Positions 9,482 to 17,678 of a stretch of 64,000 bases of DNA are shown piece after piece (the first letter of the stretch is position 1; each line of letters starts with the position of its first letter). The stretch is from positions 91,758 to 155,757 of the forward strand of contig NZ_VUMT01000006.1 in assembly GCF_009696045.1 (NCBI RefSeq), read 5' to 3'. The notes beneath the pieces are model-generated. The model worked only from the letters and a program-made list of their open reading frames with translations. It was not told where the DNA came from and searched no databases. Origin of the DNA: Velocimicrobium porci (GTDB lineage: Bacteria; Bacillota; Clostridia; Lachnospirales; Lachnospiraceae). The position numbers and the translations under genes were made by a program.

Positions 9482-10693
9482 ATGATGACATTAGAAAAAT
9501 TTGAAGAGGCCTGTGAACAGGTAAAAAAAGTAACATTGAAAACAAGTCTGGTATATAGTGAATATTTTTCTACTGTATGTGGAAATAAAGTATATTTTAA
9601 ACCGGAAAATATGCAGTATACAGGTGCATATAAAGTAAGGGGTGCTTACTATAAGATAAGTACATTGTCCGAGGAAGACAGAAAAAAAGGATTAATAACA
9701 GCTTCAGCTGGAAATCATGCTCAGGGAGTTGCTTATGCAGCTAAGATTTATGGTGTTAAGGCGGTTATTGTTATGCCAACAACGACACCTTTAATTAAAG
9801 TAAACCGTACAAAAAGTTATGGAGCAGAAGTTGTATTGCATGGTGATGTCTATGACGAAGCATGTGAGTATGCATTAGAACTTGCAAAAGAAAAAGGTTA
9901 TACGTTTATCCATCCATTTGATGATGAAGATGTTGCAACTGGTCAGGGAACCATTGCAATGGAAATATTTAAAGAACTTCCAACAGTAGACATGATATTA
10001 GTTCCGATTGGCGGAGGCGGTCTTGCTTCTGGTGTATCTACACTGGCGAAACTTTTAAATCCTAATATTAAAGTAATCGGTGTGGAACCTGCCAGTGCTA
10101 ATTGTATGCAGGAGTCTTTAAAAGCCGGAAAAGTAGTATCTCTTAATACAGTGGAAACAATTGCAGATGGAACTGCAGTAAAGACACCCGGAACGAATAT
10201 TTTTCCATATATTCAGAAAAACATCGACGATATTATTACGGTTGCAGATGATGAATTAATCGTAACCTTTTTAGATATGATGGAAAATCATAAAATGATA
10301 GTTGAAAATTCAGGACTTCTTACAGTTGCAGCGTTAAGACATTTAGATTGCAAAAATAAAAAAGTTGTATCTGTTTTAAGTGGTGGAAACATGGATGTAA
10401 TTACAATTTCTTCTGTTGTTCAGCACGGATTAATTGCAAGAGGAAGAATTTTTACTGTGTCAGTGTTGTTACCAGACCGACCAGGCGAGCTTGTAAATGT
10501 AGCTAATGTCATCGCAAAGGCAAAGGGAAATGTGATTCGCTTAGATCATAACCAATTTGTCAGTATAAACCGAAATGCTGCCGTAAAATTAACGATTACG
10601 ATGGAAGCATTTGGACATGAACATAAAAATGAGATTATTGCGGCTCTTCGAAAAAAAGGTTATAATCCGACAATTCAGCAGCCGGTATTATAA
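9482..10693 (+). CDS. ilvA: threonine ammonia-lyase (threonine dehydratase) with C-terminal ACT domain
   Basis: PLP enzyme that deaminates threonine to 2-oxobutyrate, the first step to isoleucine or a catabolic reaction. The PLP lysine is K51 in GAYKVRGAYYK, the phosphate-binding glycine loop is GGGGLASG near residue 178, and a single ACT-like domain fills about 325-403 (VSVLLPDRPGELVNVANVI). The 403 aa one-ACT form is the clostridial type, shorter than E. coli IlvA (514 aa) and longer than TdcB (329 aa), so whether it is biosynthetic or degradative cannot be decided from sequence; the name tdcB would be equally defensible. It is five bases after ftsY and ends the operon before a strong terminator. 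Confidence 0.88.
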   Translation: MMTLEKFEEACEQVKKVTLKTSLVYSEYFSTVCGNKVYFKPENMQYTGAYKVRGAYYKISTLSEEDRKKGLITASAGNHAQGVAYAAKIYGVKAVIVMPTTTPLIKVNRTKSYGAEVVLHGDVYDEACEYALELAKEKGYTFIHPFDDEDVATGQGTIAMEIFKELPTVDMILVPIGGGGLASGVSTLAKLLNPNIKVIGVEPASANCMQESLKAGKVVSLNTVETIADGTAVKTPGTNIFPYIQKNIDDIITVADDELIVTFLDMMENHKMIVENSGLLTVAALRHLDCKNKKVVSVLSGGNMDVITISSVVQHGLIARGRIFTVSVLLPDRPGELVNVANVIAKAKGNVIRLDHNQFVSINRNAAVKLTITMEAFGHEHKNEIIAALRKKGYNPTIQQPVL

Positions 10694-10728
10694 AAGAACA
10701 GGCAGATTTCAAATCTGCCTGTTCTTTT
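10692..10728 (+). terminator. strong intrinsic terminator after the threonine ammonia-lyase gene
   Basis: An almost uninterrupted palindrome, AAAAGAACAGGCAGATTT, a one-base centre (10710), then its exact complement ending in CTTTT. The A-tract on the 5' side and T-tract on the 3' side suit a terminator that works in either direction. Confidence 0.93.
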
Positions 10729-10818
10729 GCAATTTACGAAAAAATATACATTAATAAATATATTATGTTTGAAAAAAGGAAAAGAAATATAAAAAAGTTC
10801 AAAAATAAAATATATCAA

Positions 10819-10847
10819 TTGAAAATTGTGAAGAAATGTAGTACAAT
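10819..10847 (+). promoter_or_regulatory. sigma-A-type promoter for the chemoreceptor gene
   Basis: TTGAAA (10819-10824), a 17-bp spacer and TACAAT (10842-10847), 41 bp before the start codon. No sigma-D (flagellar) consensus was recognised here. Confidence 0.72.
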
Positions 10848-10888
10848 TTTAGTAAATAAAATGAAAAGTCCAGAATGGAGGATATAAT

Positions 10889-12580
10889 ATGGCAAGTAAA
10901 AAGAAGCTTACTCAATCGAAAAAAAACAAATTATTAGGAAGAGCATGCATTATACTTCTTACCTTGACATTTATGGAACTTATTGTAGCATTTTTAATTA
11001 ATATAAGCACAAAAAATGTTCTTAAGAACCAGTATGATGTTGTTAATTATGCGATTCAGCTTCGGGATGCTTCAAAATATCTTACATCTGAAGTTAGGGG
11101 CTTTGCTTCAACGGGCGACGAAGAACACTATAATAATTATTATAATGAAATAAATAACGAGAAAAATAGAGATAAGGCGATTGCAGGAATGGAAGCGATT
11201 GGAATTAGTTCAGATGAAAAAGAACAAATAAATGAAATTCTTACAATGTCAAATCAGTTGGTTCCTCTTGAGGAAGAAGCAATGGCATATGCCAAGGAAG
11301 GTAATTTAGAAAAAGCAATTGAGTATGTTTATGGCGAAGAATATAATGCTGGAATTCGTGAAATTTCTGATAAAACGGATGCTTTTATTGCAAATTTAGA
11401 CAAACGCCTGACTAAAAAAGAACAGACTAAAGTGGTTGAAAGTGTGATAGCAGAGGCATTGGCGTTTATAGCATTGGTGCTGATAATAAGGAACGTACTA
11501 AAATATCGAAAGTTTGTATCACATGAGTTGCTTTCTCCTATGTTTAAAATTGAAGAGCAGATGAAAGAGATTGCATCTGGAAATTTGTCCGCTGATTTTG
11601 TTTTGGAGGAGGATGAAACAGAAATAGGAAGCTTAATTGGTTCTATTCATAAAATGAAACAGTTTTTAAAATTTGCGATTTCAGATTTATCCCAGTGTCT
11701 GGATGAATTGGCAAAAGGTAACTTAGATTTTAAAGTATCAGAAGGGTATGTAGGTGAGTTTATAGCGATTCAGGAGTCCCTGCATTCAATTTTAGATAAT
11801 ATGAATGAAGCTTTTAGTACAATTTTAAAAACTGCTCAAAATGTGGCAGCCGGTTCGGATCAATTAGCGGTGGTGGCACAGAATTTGGCAGAAGATAATA
11901 CAAGACAATCGGATGAAATGGATACAATTATAAAAGCTGTTTTTGAAATTCGAGATCAAGTAGAAAGGAATGCAGAACAGGCAGAAAAATCCGCAAAGAT
12001 TGCCAACGAGGCAGGTGCAAGTCTTCAACAAAGCAGTGAAAAAATGGGAAAATTGAAAGAAGCAATTAATCAAATTCAAGTATCAGCCGAGAAAATAGGA
12101 ACCATTACCCAGACAATAAATGATATTGCAGCTCAGACCAATTTACTTTCTTTAAATGCCGCGATCGAGGCTGCCAGAGCAGGTGAGGCTGGAAAAGGAT
12201 TTGCAGTAGTAGCGGATGAGGTTAAAAATCTTGCATCCGATTCTTCGGAAGCGGTTCAGGATACAGATAAGTTGATTGATGAAGCGATTCAGACGGTTAG
12301 GGATGGAACGATATTAGCAGATGATACGATGGAAGCGATTAACCAAGTTATGGTGGAAGCAGGAAATACCGTAAAATTAATGGAAGAAGTTTCTATTTCC
12401 ATGGACAAACAAGTTCGTACTTTTGAAACGATTACAGAAAGCATTAATCAGGTTGCTGATTTAATTCAGAGTGGTTCTGCGGTAGCTGAAGAAACAGCTG
12501 CATCAAGTCAGGAACAGTCAGCAAGTGTTGAAGCTCTAAATGAAATGTTAAGACGTTTTCAGTTAAAGGAAAGAAAATAG
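10889..12580 (+). CDS. methyl-accepting chemotaxis protein
   Basis: Transmembrane chemoreceptor that controls the CheA kinase. TM1 is at about residues 17-38; the extracytoplasmic sensor of about 145 residues is helical and looks like a four-helix bundle; TM2 is at about 188-206. A HAMP domain follows (about 208-262) with a possible second HAMP-like segment. The signalling tip, [20 protein letters not shown] and [15 protein letters not shown], lies at about 411-449. The sensor has no recognisable ligand motif, so the stimulus is unknown. It is monocistronic, with GGAGGA six bases before the ATG. CheR, its methyltransferase, is at 1963-2742. Confidence 0.94.
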   Translation: MASKKKLTQSKKNKLLGRACIILLTLTFMELIVAFLINISTKNVLKNQYDVVNYAIQLRDASKYLTSEVRGFASTGDEEHYNNYYNEINNEKNRDKAIAGMEAIGISSDEKEQINEILTMSNQLVPLEEEAMAYAKEGNLEKAIEYVYGEEYNAGIREISDKTDAFIANLDKRLTKKEQTKVVESVIAEALAFIALVLIIRNVLKYRKFVSHELLSPMFKIEEQMKEIASGNLSADFVLEEDETEIGSLIGSIHKMKQFLKFAISDLSQCLDELAKGNLDFKVSEGYVGEFIAIQESLHSILDNMNEAFSTILKTAQNVAAGSDQLAVVAQNLAEDNTRQSDEMDTIIKAVFEIRDQVERNAEQAEKSAKIANEAGASLQQSSEKMGKLKEAINQIQVSAEKIGTITQTINDIAAQTNLLSLNAAIEAARAGEAGKGFAVVADEVKNLASDSSEAVQDTDKLIDEAIQTVRDGTILADDTMEAINQVMVEAGNTVKLMEEVSISMDKQVRTFETITESINQVADLIQSGSAVAEETAASSQEQSASVEALNEMLRRFQLKERK

Positions 12581-12602
12581 AACGAGTTTTATGAGAATAA
12601 AT

Positions 12603-12701
12603 AAAAAAGTATTGTAGAATATTAAAATTGTATTGGATGATTCCTATATTTTTGAATTAGGAAAAATTTAATCCGAACTTTTTAGCCTATAATACTTTTT
12701 T
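12603..12701 (+). terminator. long-range stem with T-run after the chemoreceptor gene
   Basis: AAAAAAGTATTGTAG (12603-12617) can pair with CTATAATACTTTTTT (12687-12701) with one G-T pair, enclosing a 69-nt loop. A smaller hairpin, CCTA...TAGG, sits inside the loop around 12643-12661. It probably terminates the chemoreceptor transcript; the large loop is unusual and could reflect a small structured RNA. The surrounding gap 12581-12944 otherwise holds only the recA promoter region. Confidence 0.5.
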
Positions 12702-12772
12702 ATTATTTATTAGAAATGAAAAAATTTGTGATTTTTACTAGAAATAAAAGTGATAATTTAACAAAGTGCTAA

Positions 12773-12801
12773 TTTACCATAGACAAAAATCCTGTTATAC
12801 T
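12773..12801 (+). promoter_or_regulatory. possible upstream promoter in front of recA
   Basis: TTTACC (12773-12778), 17-bp spacer, TATACT (12796-12801). The -10 is good but the -35 is poor. It could give LexA-independent or read-through transcription of recA. Confidence 0.4.
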
Positions 12802-12870
12802 AGAAAGGCAGTTAGTTAGGTAGAATGTAAAACGAAAATAGGTGTTGAAGAATTATCTTTGAAAAGACCG

Positions 12871-12899
12871 TTGACAAAATATAAAATATGTATTAATAT
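12871..12899 (+). promoter_or_regulatory. recA promoter
   Basis: A perfect -35 TTGACA (12871-12876), a 17-bp spacer and TAATAT (12894-12899). The LexA box begins seven bases downstream and so would cover the transcription start. Confidence 0.82.
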
Positions 12900-12905
12900 G
12901 ATGAA

Positions 12906-12919
12906 AGAACATTTGTTCA
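12906..12919 (+). promoter_or_regulatory. LexA (DinR) SOS box upstream of recA
   Basis: AGAACATTTGTTCA contains the inverted repeat GAAC-N4-GTTC of the Firmicute LexA operator (CGAACNNNNGTTCG). Its place over the transcription start predicts repression of recA until DNA damage. The lexA gene itself is not in the window. Confidence 0.9.
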
Positions 12920-12944
12920 GTATATAATTAAGAGGAGAAGTAAT

Positions 12945-14000
12945 ATGATAAAAGATGAAAATAAATTGAAGGCACTTGAATCTGCCTTATCCCAAATTGA
13001 AAAACAATATGGAAAAGGTTCTGTTATGAAGCTGGGAGAGAACCGCAGCAATATGAATATAGAAACGGTTCCAACAGGCTCAATTAGTTTAGATATTGCG
13101 CTTGGACTTGGAGGAATACCAAAAGGAAGAATTATTGAGGTGTATGGTCCGGAATCAAGTGGTAAGACAACAGTGGCGTTACATATGATAGCTGAAGTAC
13201 AGAAAAGAGGAGGAATTGCCGGATTTATTGATGCTGAACATGCACTTGATCCGGTTTACGCAAAGAATATTGGCGTTGATATTGATAATTTATATATTTC
13301 CCAGCCGGATTGTGGAGAGCAGGCACTTGAGATTACAGAAACTATGGTTCGTTCCGGTGCAATTGATATTATAATTGTAGACTCTGTTGCAGCTTTAGTA
13401 CCAAAAGCAGAAATTGATGGAGACATGGGGGATAGCCATGTTGGATTACAGGCACGTTTAATGTCTCAGGCACTTAGAAAATTAACTTCTGTTATTAGTA
13501 AATCCCATTGTGTTGTAATTTTTATTAACCAGCTTCGTGAAAAAGTGGGCGTTATGTTTGGAAATCCCGAAACAACGACGGGTGGTCGTGCACTTAAGTT
13601 TTATTCATCGATTCGTTTAGATGTACGTAGAATTGAAGCATTAAAGCAGGGAGGAGAAATTATTGGTAACCGGACAAGAATTAAAGTTGTAAAGAATAAA
13701 ATTGCTCCTCCATTTAAGGAAGCCGAGTTTGATATTATGTTCGGACAGGGTATTTCAAGAGAAGGGGATGTTCTTGATTTAGCTGCGAATGAAGGAATTA
13801 TAATAAAAAGTGGTTCATGGTATGCGTATAATGATGCAAAGATTGGTCAGGGAAGAGAAAATGCGAAAACATACTTAAAAGAAAATCCGACTGTTTTTGC
13901 TGAAGTAGAACAAAAAGTAAGAGAAAAATATGGTTTACTTGATAATGAGGGAAAAGATGATGAAAAAACAAAAGAGAAGACTCAGAAGGAATTAAACTGA
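12945..14000 (+). CDS. recA: recombinase RecA
   Basis: DNA strand-exchange ATPase and LexA co-protease. Walker A is GPESSGKTT at residues 68-76, Walker B is [10 protein letters not shown] near 140, L1/L2 DNA-binding loops follow, and [20 protein letters not shown] is present. Its 351 aa includes a charged C-terminal tail ([13 protein letters not shown]). AGGAG lies eight bases before the ATG. recX normally follows recA directly; here a decayed IS200/IS605-type element of about 0.6 kb separates them, so co-transcription with recX may be altered. Confidence 0.98.
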   Translation: MIKDENKLKALESALSQIEKQYGKGSVMKLGENRSNMNIETVPTGSISLDIALGLGGIPKGRIIEVYGPESSGKTTVALHMIAEVQKRGGIAGFIDAEHALDPVYAKNIGVDIDNLYISQPDCGEQALEITETMVRSGAIDIIIVDSVAALVPKAEIDGDMGDSHVGLQARLMSQALRKLTSVISKSHCVVIFINQLREKVGVMFGNPETTTGGRALKFYSSIRLDVRRIEALKQGGEIIGNRTRIKVVKNKIAPPFKEAEFDIMFGQGISREGDVLDLAANEGIIIKSGSWYAYNDAKIGQGRENAKTYLKENPTVFAEVEQKVREKYGLLDNEGKDDEKTKEKTQKELN

Positions 14001-14005
14001 TAAAC

Positions 14006-14022
14006 AAAACTTATAAAAAGTT
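14006..14022 (+). repeat. left copy of a 17-bp inverted repeat flanking the TnpB remnant
   Basis: AAAACTTATAAAAAGTT, five bases after the recA stop codon. Its exact reverse complement is at 14578-14594, just outside the decayed transposon gene. Together they bracket 555 bp. Confidence 0.7.
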
Positions 14023-14051
14023 GTGAACAGGTGTTAATTTTTATAACTTTT

Positions 14052-14081
14052 AAATTAAGTTATGAATATAAAACTTAATTT
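14052..14081 (+). repeat. perfect hairpin near the left end of the TnpB remnant
   Basis: AAATTAAGTT, a 10-nt loop and AACTTAATTT form a 10-bp stem. There is no following T-run, so it is more likely a subterminal transposon hairpin of the IS200/IS605 kind than a recA terminator. Confidence 0.5.
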
Positions 14082-14122
14082 AGCCAGGATTTTGCGATTG
14101 GGTGAAGACGGTGGTGAAAAAG

Positions 14123-14433
14123 ATGATAAAAACCATTCGAATCATGTTGCTACCAAACCAATCTTCGTCAAAACTATTTGCATCAGACAACATCTGAAAT
14201 CATAAAACGAGAACCAAGTTTTATATGTATGGAAGAATATTCCGATAATTCTTGCAGATAGATTCTTTCCAAGTTCTAAACTATGTAGTTGTTGCGGAAA
14301 TATCAAGAAAGATTTAAAGTTATCAGACCGTATTTACAAATGTGAATGTGGAAATGTAATGGATCGAGATGCTCAAGCCGCTATCAATTTGAAAAGATAT
14401 GGAGAAAATGGTTTGAAACAATCTGTAGCATAA
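14123..14433 (+). pseudogene. decayed IS200/IS605-family TnpB (OrfB), internal deletions and frameshifts
   Basis: Three collapsed pieces of one TnpB protein can be read in two frames. At 14123 an ATG opens MIKTIRIMLLPN, the typical TnpB N-terminus, which stops after 24 codons. From 14175 a second frame gives YLHQTTSEIIKREPSFICMEE, matching the region before the second RuvC-like acid. From about 14230 a third stretch gives NIPIILADRFFPSSKLC and then a zinc ribbon with CSCC and CEC cysteine pairs, and DRDAQAAINLKRYG with the last RuvC aspartate, ending at TAA 14431-14433. Coding-like residues (SSEFTPMECT) continue in frame beyond that stop to 14514, so the stop may itself be a mutation. Most of the protein is missing; no TnpA is seen. 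It lies between recA and recX. Confidence 0.85.
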
Positions 14434-14577
14434 CACGTTCAAATTATTACAGATCTGTACGGATACGTTAGTTCGGAATTTACGCCTATGGAGTGTACAA
14501 GAACTTGTGAGTAGTATCTGGATTTATTCAGTACAAAAGCATACACATTGAAGTAGGAATGAAACATAAAAGTTTAT

Positions 14578-14594
14578 AACTTTTTATAAGTTTT
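14578..14594 (-). repeat. right copy of the 17-bp inverted repeat
   Basis: AACTTTTTATAAGTTTT on the plus strand, the exact reverse complement of 14006-14022. It lies 41 bp upstream of recX. Between the tnpB fragment and this repeat (14434-14577) I see only TnpB-tail-like sequence and no independent gene. Confidence 0.7.
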
Positions 14595-14635
14595 CAGTAA
14601 CGGAACAAGATTCAAAAGGGTTAGAATAATAATTT

Positions 14636-15235
14636 ATGGAGCAGGTTATAACAAGTTTAGAGTATGTAGAAAAAAAGAAAGTAAGAGTCTATATTAATGA
14701 TGAATTTGCGTTTCCTTTGTATCAGAGTGAGATTAAAAAGTACAGTATAGAAGAGGGGCAGTTCATTGAACAGGAACGATATAATAAAATTATGGAGGAA
14801 ATAATTTTTCGAAGAGCAAAGCAAAAAGCAATGAATCTTTTAAAACGAATGGATCGAACAGAGCAGGAGCTTCGAACAAAGCTAAGGCAGGCAGAATATC
14901 CGTCTGCTGCAGTAGAAACGGCAATAGAGTATGTAAAATCATATCATTATATTGACGATCTCCGCTATGCTGAAAACTATATCCGATATAAAAAAGGAAC
15001 AAAAAGTATTCGAATGATTGAGATGGAATTAAGACAAAAAGGGATTGATAAAGAAAGCATTCGCTCTGCATTGGAAGAAGAAACAATCAGTGATGATGAG
15101 GCATTAAAGAAAGCAATTCGAAAAAAAGCAAAAAATTGGGATACAATGTCTTATCTGGAAAAAAGAAAAGTTTTTGCATATTTATATCGAAAAGGATTTA
15201 AAGAAGAAGATATTCGTAAATATTTAGAATTTTAA
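14636..15235 (+). CDS. recX: regulatory protein RecX
   Basis: Binds RecA filaments and modulates their ATPase and strand-exchange activity. Three-helix RecX repeats are visible, with DDLRYAENYIRYKKGTKS near residue 103 and IEMELRQKGIDKE after it; the basic C-terminus ends in YRKGFKEEDIRKYLEF. Its 199 aa is in the usual range. The ATG at 14636 has only a weak, distant purine stretch (AAAAGGG), and no clear promoter was found between the transposon remnant and the gene. Expression may depend on read-through from recA across the remnant. Confidence 0.9.
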   Translation: MEQVITSLEYVEKKKVRVYINDEFAFPLYQSEIKKYSIEEGQFIEQERYNKIMEEIIFRRAKQKAMNLLKRMDRTEQELRTKLRQAEYPSAAVETAIEYVKSYHYIDDLRYAENYIRYKKGTKSIRMIEMELRQKGIDKESIRSALEEETISDDEALKKAIRKKAKNWDTMSYLEKRKVFAYLYRKGFKEEDIRKYLEF

Positions 15236-15276
15236 AAGAGATTTGGGTATTTGTCGTGTTTTTTAATTTAGTTTAC

Positions 15277-15305
15277 TTGACATGGGAGTAAAAAAAGTAT
15301 AAAAT
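15277..15305 (+). promoter_or_regulatory. sigma-A-type promoter for rny
   Basis: A perfect -35 TTGACA (15277-15282), a 17-bp spacer and TAAAAT (15300-15305), followed by about 50 bp of leader. Confidence 0.8.
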
Positions 15306-15341
15306 TTAAGTGTTGTATTTTTGTACAATGAAAATTAAATA

Positions 15342-15354
15342 AGGAGGTGCTCCT
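15342..15354 (+). promoter_or_regulatory. ribosome binding site inside a short palindrome before rny
   Basis: AGGAG-GTG-CTCCT: the Shine-Dalgarno sequence AAGGAGGTG is the left arm of a 5-bp stem whose right arm ends at the base before the GTG start at 15355. Folding would hide the site. The GTG start is chosen because of this site; spacing is six bases. Confidence 0.6.
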
Positions 15355-16908
15355 GTGCTACTAGTAAAATGGGCAGTAATCACTCTCGTTTTAGTCGCAA
15401 TCGCTGCTTTCATTGCATGGAAATCTGCCATTTCTTATCGAATTAAAGTTGTTGAACAAAAGATAGGAAGTGCGGAAGAAAAAGCCAGAGAGATAATAGA
15501 TGAGGCATTAAAGACGGCGGAGACGAAAAAAAGAGAAGCACTTCTCGAAGCAAAAGAAGAGTCACTAAAGACAAAGAATGAGCTAGAGAAGGAAACTAGA
15601 GAACGCAGAAGTGAATTACAGCGTTATGAAAAGCGGGTTCTAACTAAAGAAGAAACTTTAGATAGAAAAACTGAAGCACTTGAAAAGAAAGAGGCCAAGC
15701 TATCTGTGAAAGAAGCTGAGGTTGAACGGATAAAAGAGCGCGTTCAAACATTAGAAGGTCAACGAGTAACAGAATTAGAAAGAATCTCTGGACTTACCTC
15801 CGAACAAGCAAAAGATTATCTTTTAAAAACTGTTGAAGATGAAGTAAAGCATGAAACTGCAATGTTAGTAAAGGAACTTGAAAACAAGGCAAAAGAAGTA
15901 GCAGATAAGAAAGCAAAAGACTATGTAGTAACTGCAATTCAAAGGTGTGCAGCGGATCACGTAGCTGAAACTACAATTTCTGTTGTACAGCTTCCAAATG
16001 ATGAGATGAAAGGTAGAATTATTGGTCGTGAGGGACGTAATATTCGTACTTTAGAAACTTTGACTGGTGTTGATTTGATTATTGACGATACACCGGAAGC
16101 AGTAATTTTATCAGGTTTTGATCCAATTAGAAGAGAAATTGCAAGAATTGCGTTAGAGAAATTGATTGTAGATGGTCGTATTCATCCTGCAAGGATTGAA
16201 GAAATGGTAGAAAAAGCTCAACGCGAAGTAGAAGTAATGATTCGGGAAGAAGGAGAGGCAGCAACATTAGAAGTTGGTGTTCATAATATTCATCCAGAAT
16301 TAATTAAGCTTTTAGGAAGAATGAAGTTTAGAACTAGTTACGGACAGAATGCATTAAAACATTCTATTGAAGTTGCTCATTTATCTGGCTTACTTGCTGG
16401 CGAAATCGGTGTGGATGTTCGTTTAGCAAAAAGAGCAGGTTTGTTACATGACATTGGAAAATCAGTGGATCACGATATGGAAGGCTCTCATATCCAGATT
16501 GGAGTAGATTTATGTAGAAAATATAAAGAATCTCCAATCATAGTGAATGCGGTAGAAGCACACCATGGTGATGTTGAGCCGGAAACATTAATTGCGTGTA
16601 TTGTACAGGCTGCAGATACGATATCAGCTGCAAGACCTGGCGCGAGACGTGAAACACTTGAAACTTATACTAACAGATTAAAACAATTAGAAGATATTAC
16701 AAATGGCTTTAAAGGAGTCGATAAGTCCTTTGCAATTCAGGCAGGTAGAGAGGTTCGCGTTATGGTTGTACCAGAACAGGTTAGCGATGACGATATGATT
16801 TTGCTTGCACGTGACTTATCAAAACAAATTGAATCCGAATTAGAGTATCCAGGACAAATTAAGGTAAATGTAATTCGTGAATCCAGAGTTACTGACTATG
16901 CGAGGTAA
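15355..16908 (+). CDS. rny: ribonuclease Y
   Basis: Membrane-anchored endoribonuclease that starts bulk mRNA decay in Firmicutes. The N-terminal membrane helix is at residues 3-22, a long charged coiled coil at about 30-205, and a KH RNA-binding domain follows with [13 protein letters not shown] near residue 220. The HD phosphodiesterase domain has [10 protein letters not shown] near 336 and GLLHDIGKS near 363, which supply the metal ligands. Its 517 aa is the standard length. It uses a GTG start and is followed by a strong terminator, so it appears monocistronic. Confidence 0.96.
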   Translation: MLLVKWAVITLVLVAIAAFIAWKSAISYRIKVVEQKIGSAEEKAREIIDEALKTAETKKREALLEAKEESLKTKNELEKETRERRSELQRYEKRVLTKEETLDRKTEALEKKEAKLSVKEAEVERIKERVQTLEGQRVTELERISGLTSEQAKDYLLKTVEDEVKHETAMLVKELENKAKEVADKKAKDYVVTAIQRCAADHVAETTISVVQLPNDEMKGRIIGREGRNIRTLETLTGVDLIIDDTPEAVILSGFDPIRREIARIALEKLIVDGRIHPARIEEMVEKAQREVEVMIREEGEAATLEVGVHNIHPELIKLLGRMKFRTSYGQNALKHSIEVAHLSGLLAGEIGVDVRLAKRAGLLHDIGKSVDHDMEGSHIQIGVDLCRKYKESPIIVNAVEAHHGDVEPETLIACIVQAADTISAARPGARRETLETYTNRLKQLEDITNGFKGVDKSFAIQAGREVRVMVVPEQVSDDDMILLARDLSKQIESELEYPGQIKVNVIRESRVTDYAR

Positions 16909-16955
16909 GCTTGGTTAGTTTAGTACTTAGATTGAATAAAGTAAATAAACATTAT

Positions 16956-16997
16956 AAAACCGCCAGATATAAATACTTTTGGCGGTTTTATTTTTTT
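16956..16997 (+). terminator. intrinsic terminator after rny
   Basis: AAAACCGCCA (16956-16965) and TGGCGGTTTT (16980-16989) pair around a 14-nt loop and run into TATTTTTTT. Confidence 0.92.
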
Positions 16998-17016
16998 ACT
17001 GTAATATAATGATGTT

Positions 17017-17187
17017 GGGGTCAAAACATATTTTGACCCCTGATACCTACGGATGACTACGCACTTTGTGCTCCCGTCATCCTAAAAACATTCGAAATCC
17101 GCCCTGTTCGGTCTACTTTCTCATGTTTTTTCGGGTCTCAAAGTCATGCTTTTTCATGCTGGCATGAAAAGCATGACCTTTTGACCC
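17017..17187 (+). repeat. three tandem palindromes sharing GGGTC/GACCC ends
   Basis: A 171-bp non-coding block. First hairpin: GGGGTCAAAA-CATA-TTTTGACCCC (17017-17040). Second: GGATGAC...GTCATCC with an inner GCAC-TTT-GTGC (17051-17082). Third, 27 bp of stem: 17133-17159 with 17162-17187, starting GGGTCTCAAAGTCATGC and ending GCATGACCTTTTGACCC around a two-base TG centre. GGGTCAAAA or its complement recurs at both outer ends, and a TGATACC / TGGTATCA pair flanks the inner part. No ORF is present. It looks like a mobile palindromic element (REP- or MITE-like) or a structured RNA. The rest of the gap (16998-17324) holds only the promoter of the next gene. Confidence 0.75.
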
Positions 17188-17271
17188 TGGTATCATATAA
17201 TAGTTTCATATAAATTTATGTATTTCAATCGTTACTTTTTAACAATTATAGTTCTGTTTTTTTAGAAAAAA

Positions 17272-17280
17272 TGCTATAAT
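17272..17280 (+). promoter_or_regulatory. extended -10 promoter for the zinc-finger membrane protein
   Basis: TGC-TATAAT (17272-17280): a perfect -10 with an upstream TG dinucleotide; the corresponding -35 (around 17252) is poor, as expected for extended -10 promoters. Confidence 0.65.
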
Positions 17281-17324
17281 AGGTAACAAATTTACTTAGG
17301 TTGTTTGTTAGGAGAGTAAGAAAG

Positions 17325-17636
17325 ATGGATTGTAAAGAAACTCAGGCAAATATTGAGTTATTTGTAAAAGATAAATTAGATGTGAAAAAACTAAAAGAAT
17401 TTTTATATCATGTAGAACAATGTGAAGAATGTATGGACGAATTGGAAGTGTATTTTACATTATATTCCGGCATGCAGATTTTGGAAAAAGATAAGGATAG
17501 TGGAATTGATTATCGGGTAGACTTAAAACGGAAACTGCGAAAAGGGGAAGAAACGCTTCGCAATTTCCGATTAAAGAAATTTCGTAAAATATTAATTTTT
17601 ATTGTATTTATTCTTTTAATTGCAATCTTTTTATAG
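17325..17636 (+). CDS. small zinc-finger, single-pass membrane protein (anti-sigma-factor-like)
   Basis: A 103-aa protein with C3 and then H29-V-E-Q-C33-E-E-C36, the Cys-His-Cys-Cys pattern of zf-HC2/ZAS anti-sigma domains, and one hydrophobic C-terminal segment at about 84-102 (ILIFIVFILLIAIFL). The ATG at 17325 has AGGAG upstream; a TTG at 17301 would place that site inside the gene. In known ZAS proteins the N-terminal domain binds an ECF sigma factor and the membrane segment anchors it. No sigma gene is adjacent here; polA follows after 42 bp, so partner and role are unknown. The membrane helix leaves almost no extracytoplasmic part. Confidence 0.75.
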   Translation: MDCKETQANIELFVKDKLDVKKLKEFLYHVEQCEECMDELEVYFTLYSGMQILEKDKDSGIDYRVDLKRKLRKGEETLRNFRLKKFRKILIFIVFILLIAIFL

Positions 17637-17678
17637 GCTTGCTATTATTAGAAAAAATGGAAAGGAACGGAACAAAAA

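Noticed and set aside
9400..9490. T-box or other riboswitch before the threonine ammonia-lyase gene
   Set aside because: Only five bases separate it from ftsY; there is no leader to hold one.
14434..14577. Functional omega RNA downstream of the tnpB fragment
   Set aside because: Position fits, but the nuclease gene is destroyed and no defined element end or guide boundary can be seen; kept only as a comment.
17017..17187. CRISPR array
   Set aside because: Palindromes are not regularly spaced identical repeats and there are no spacers.
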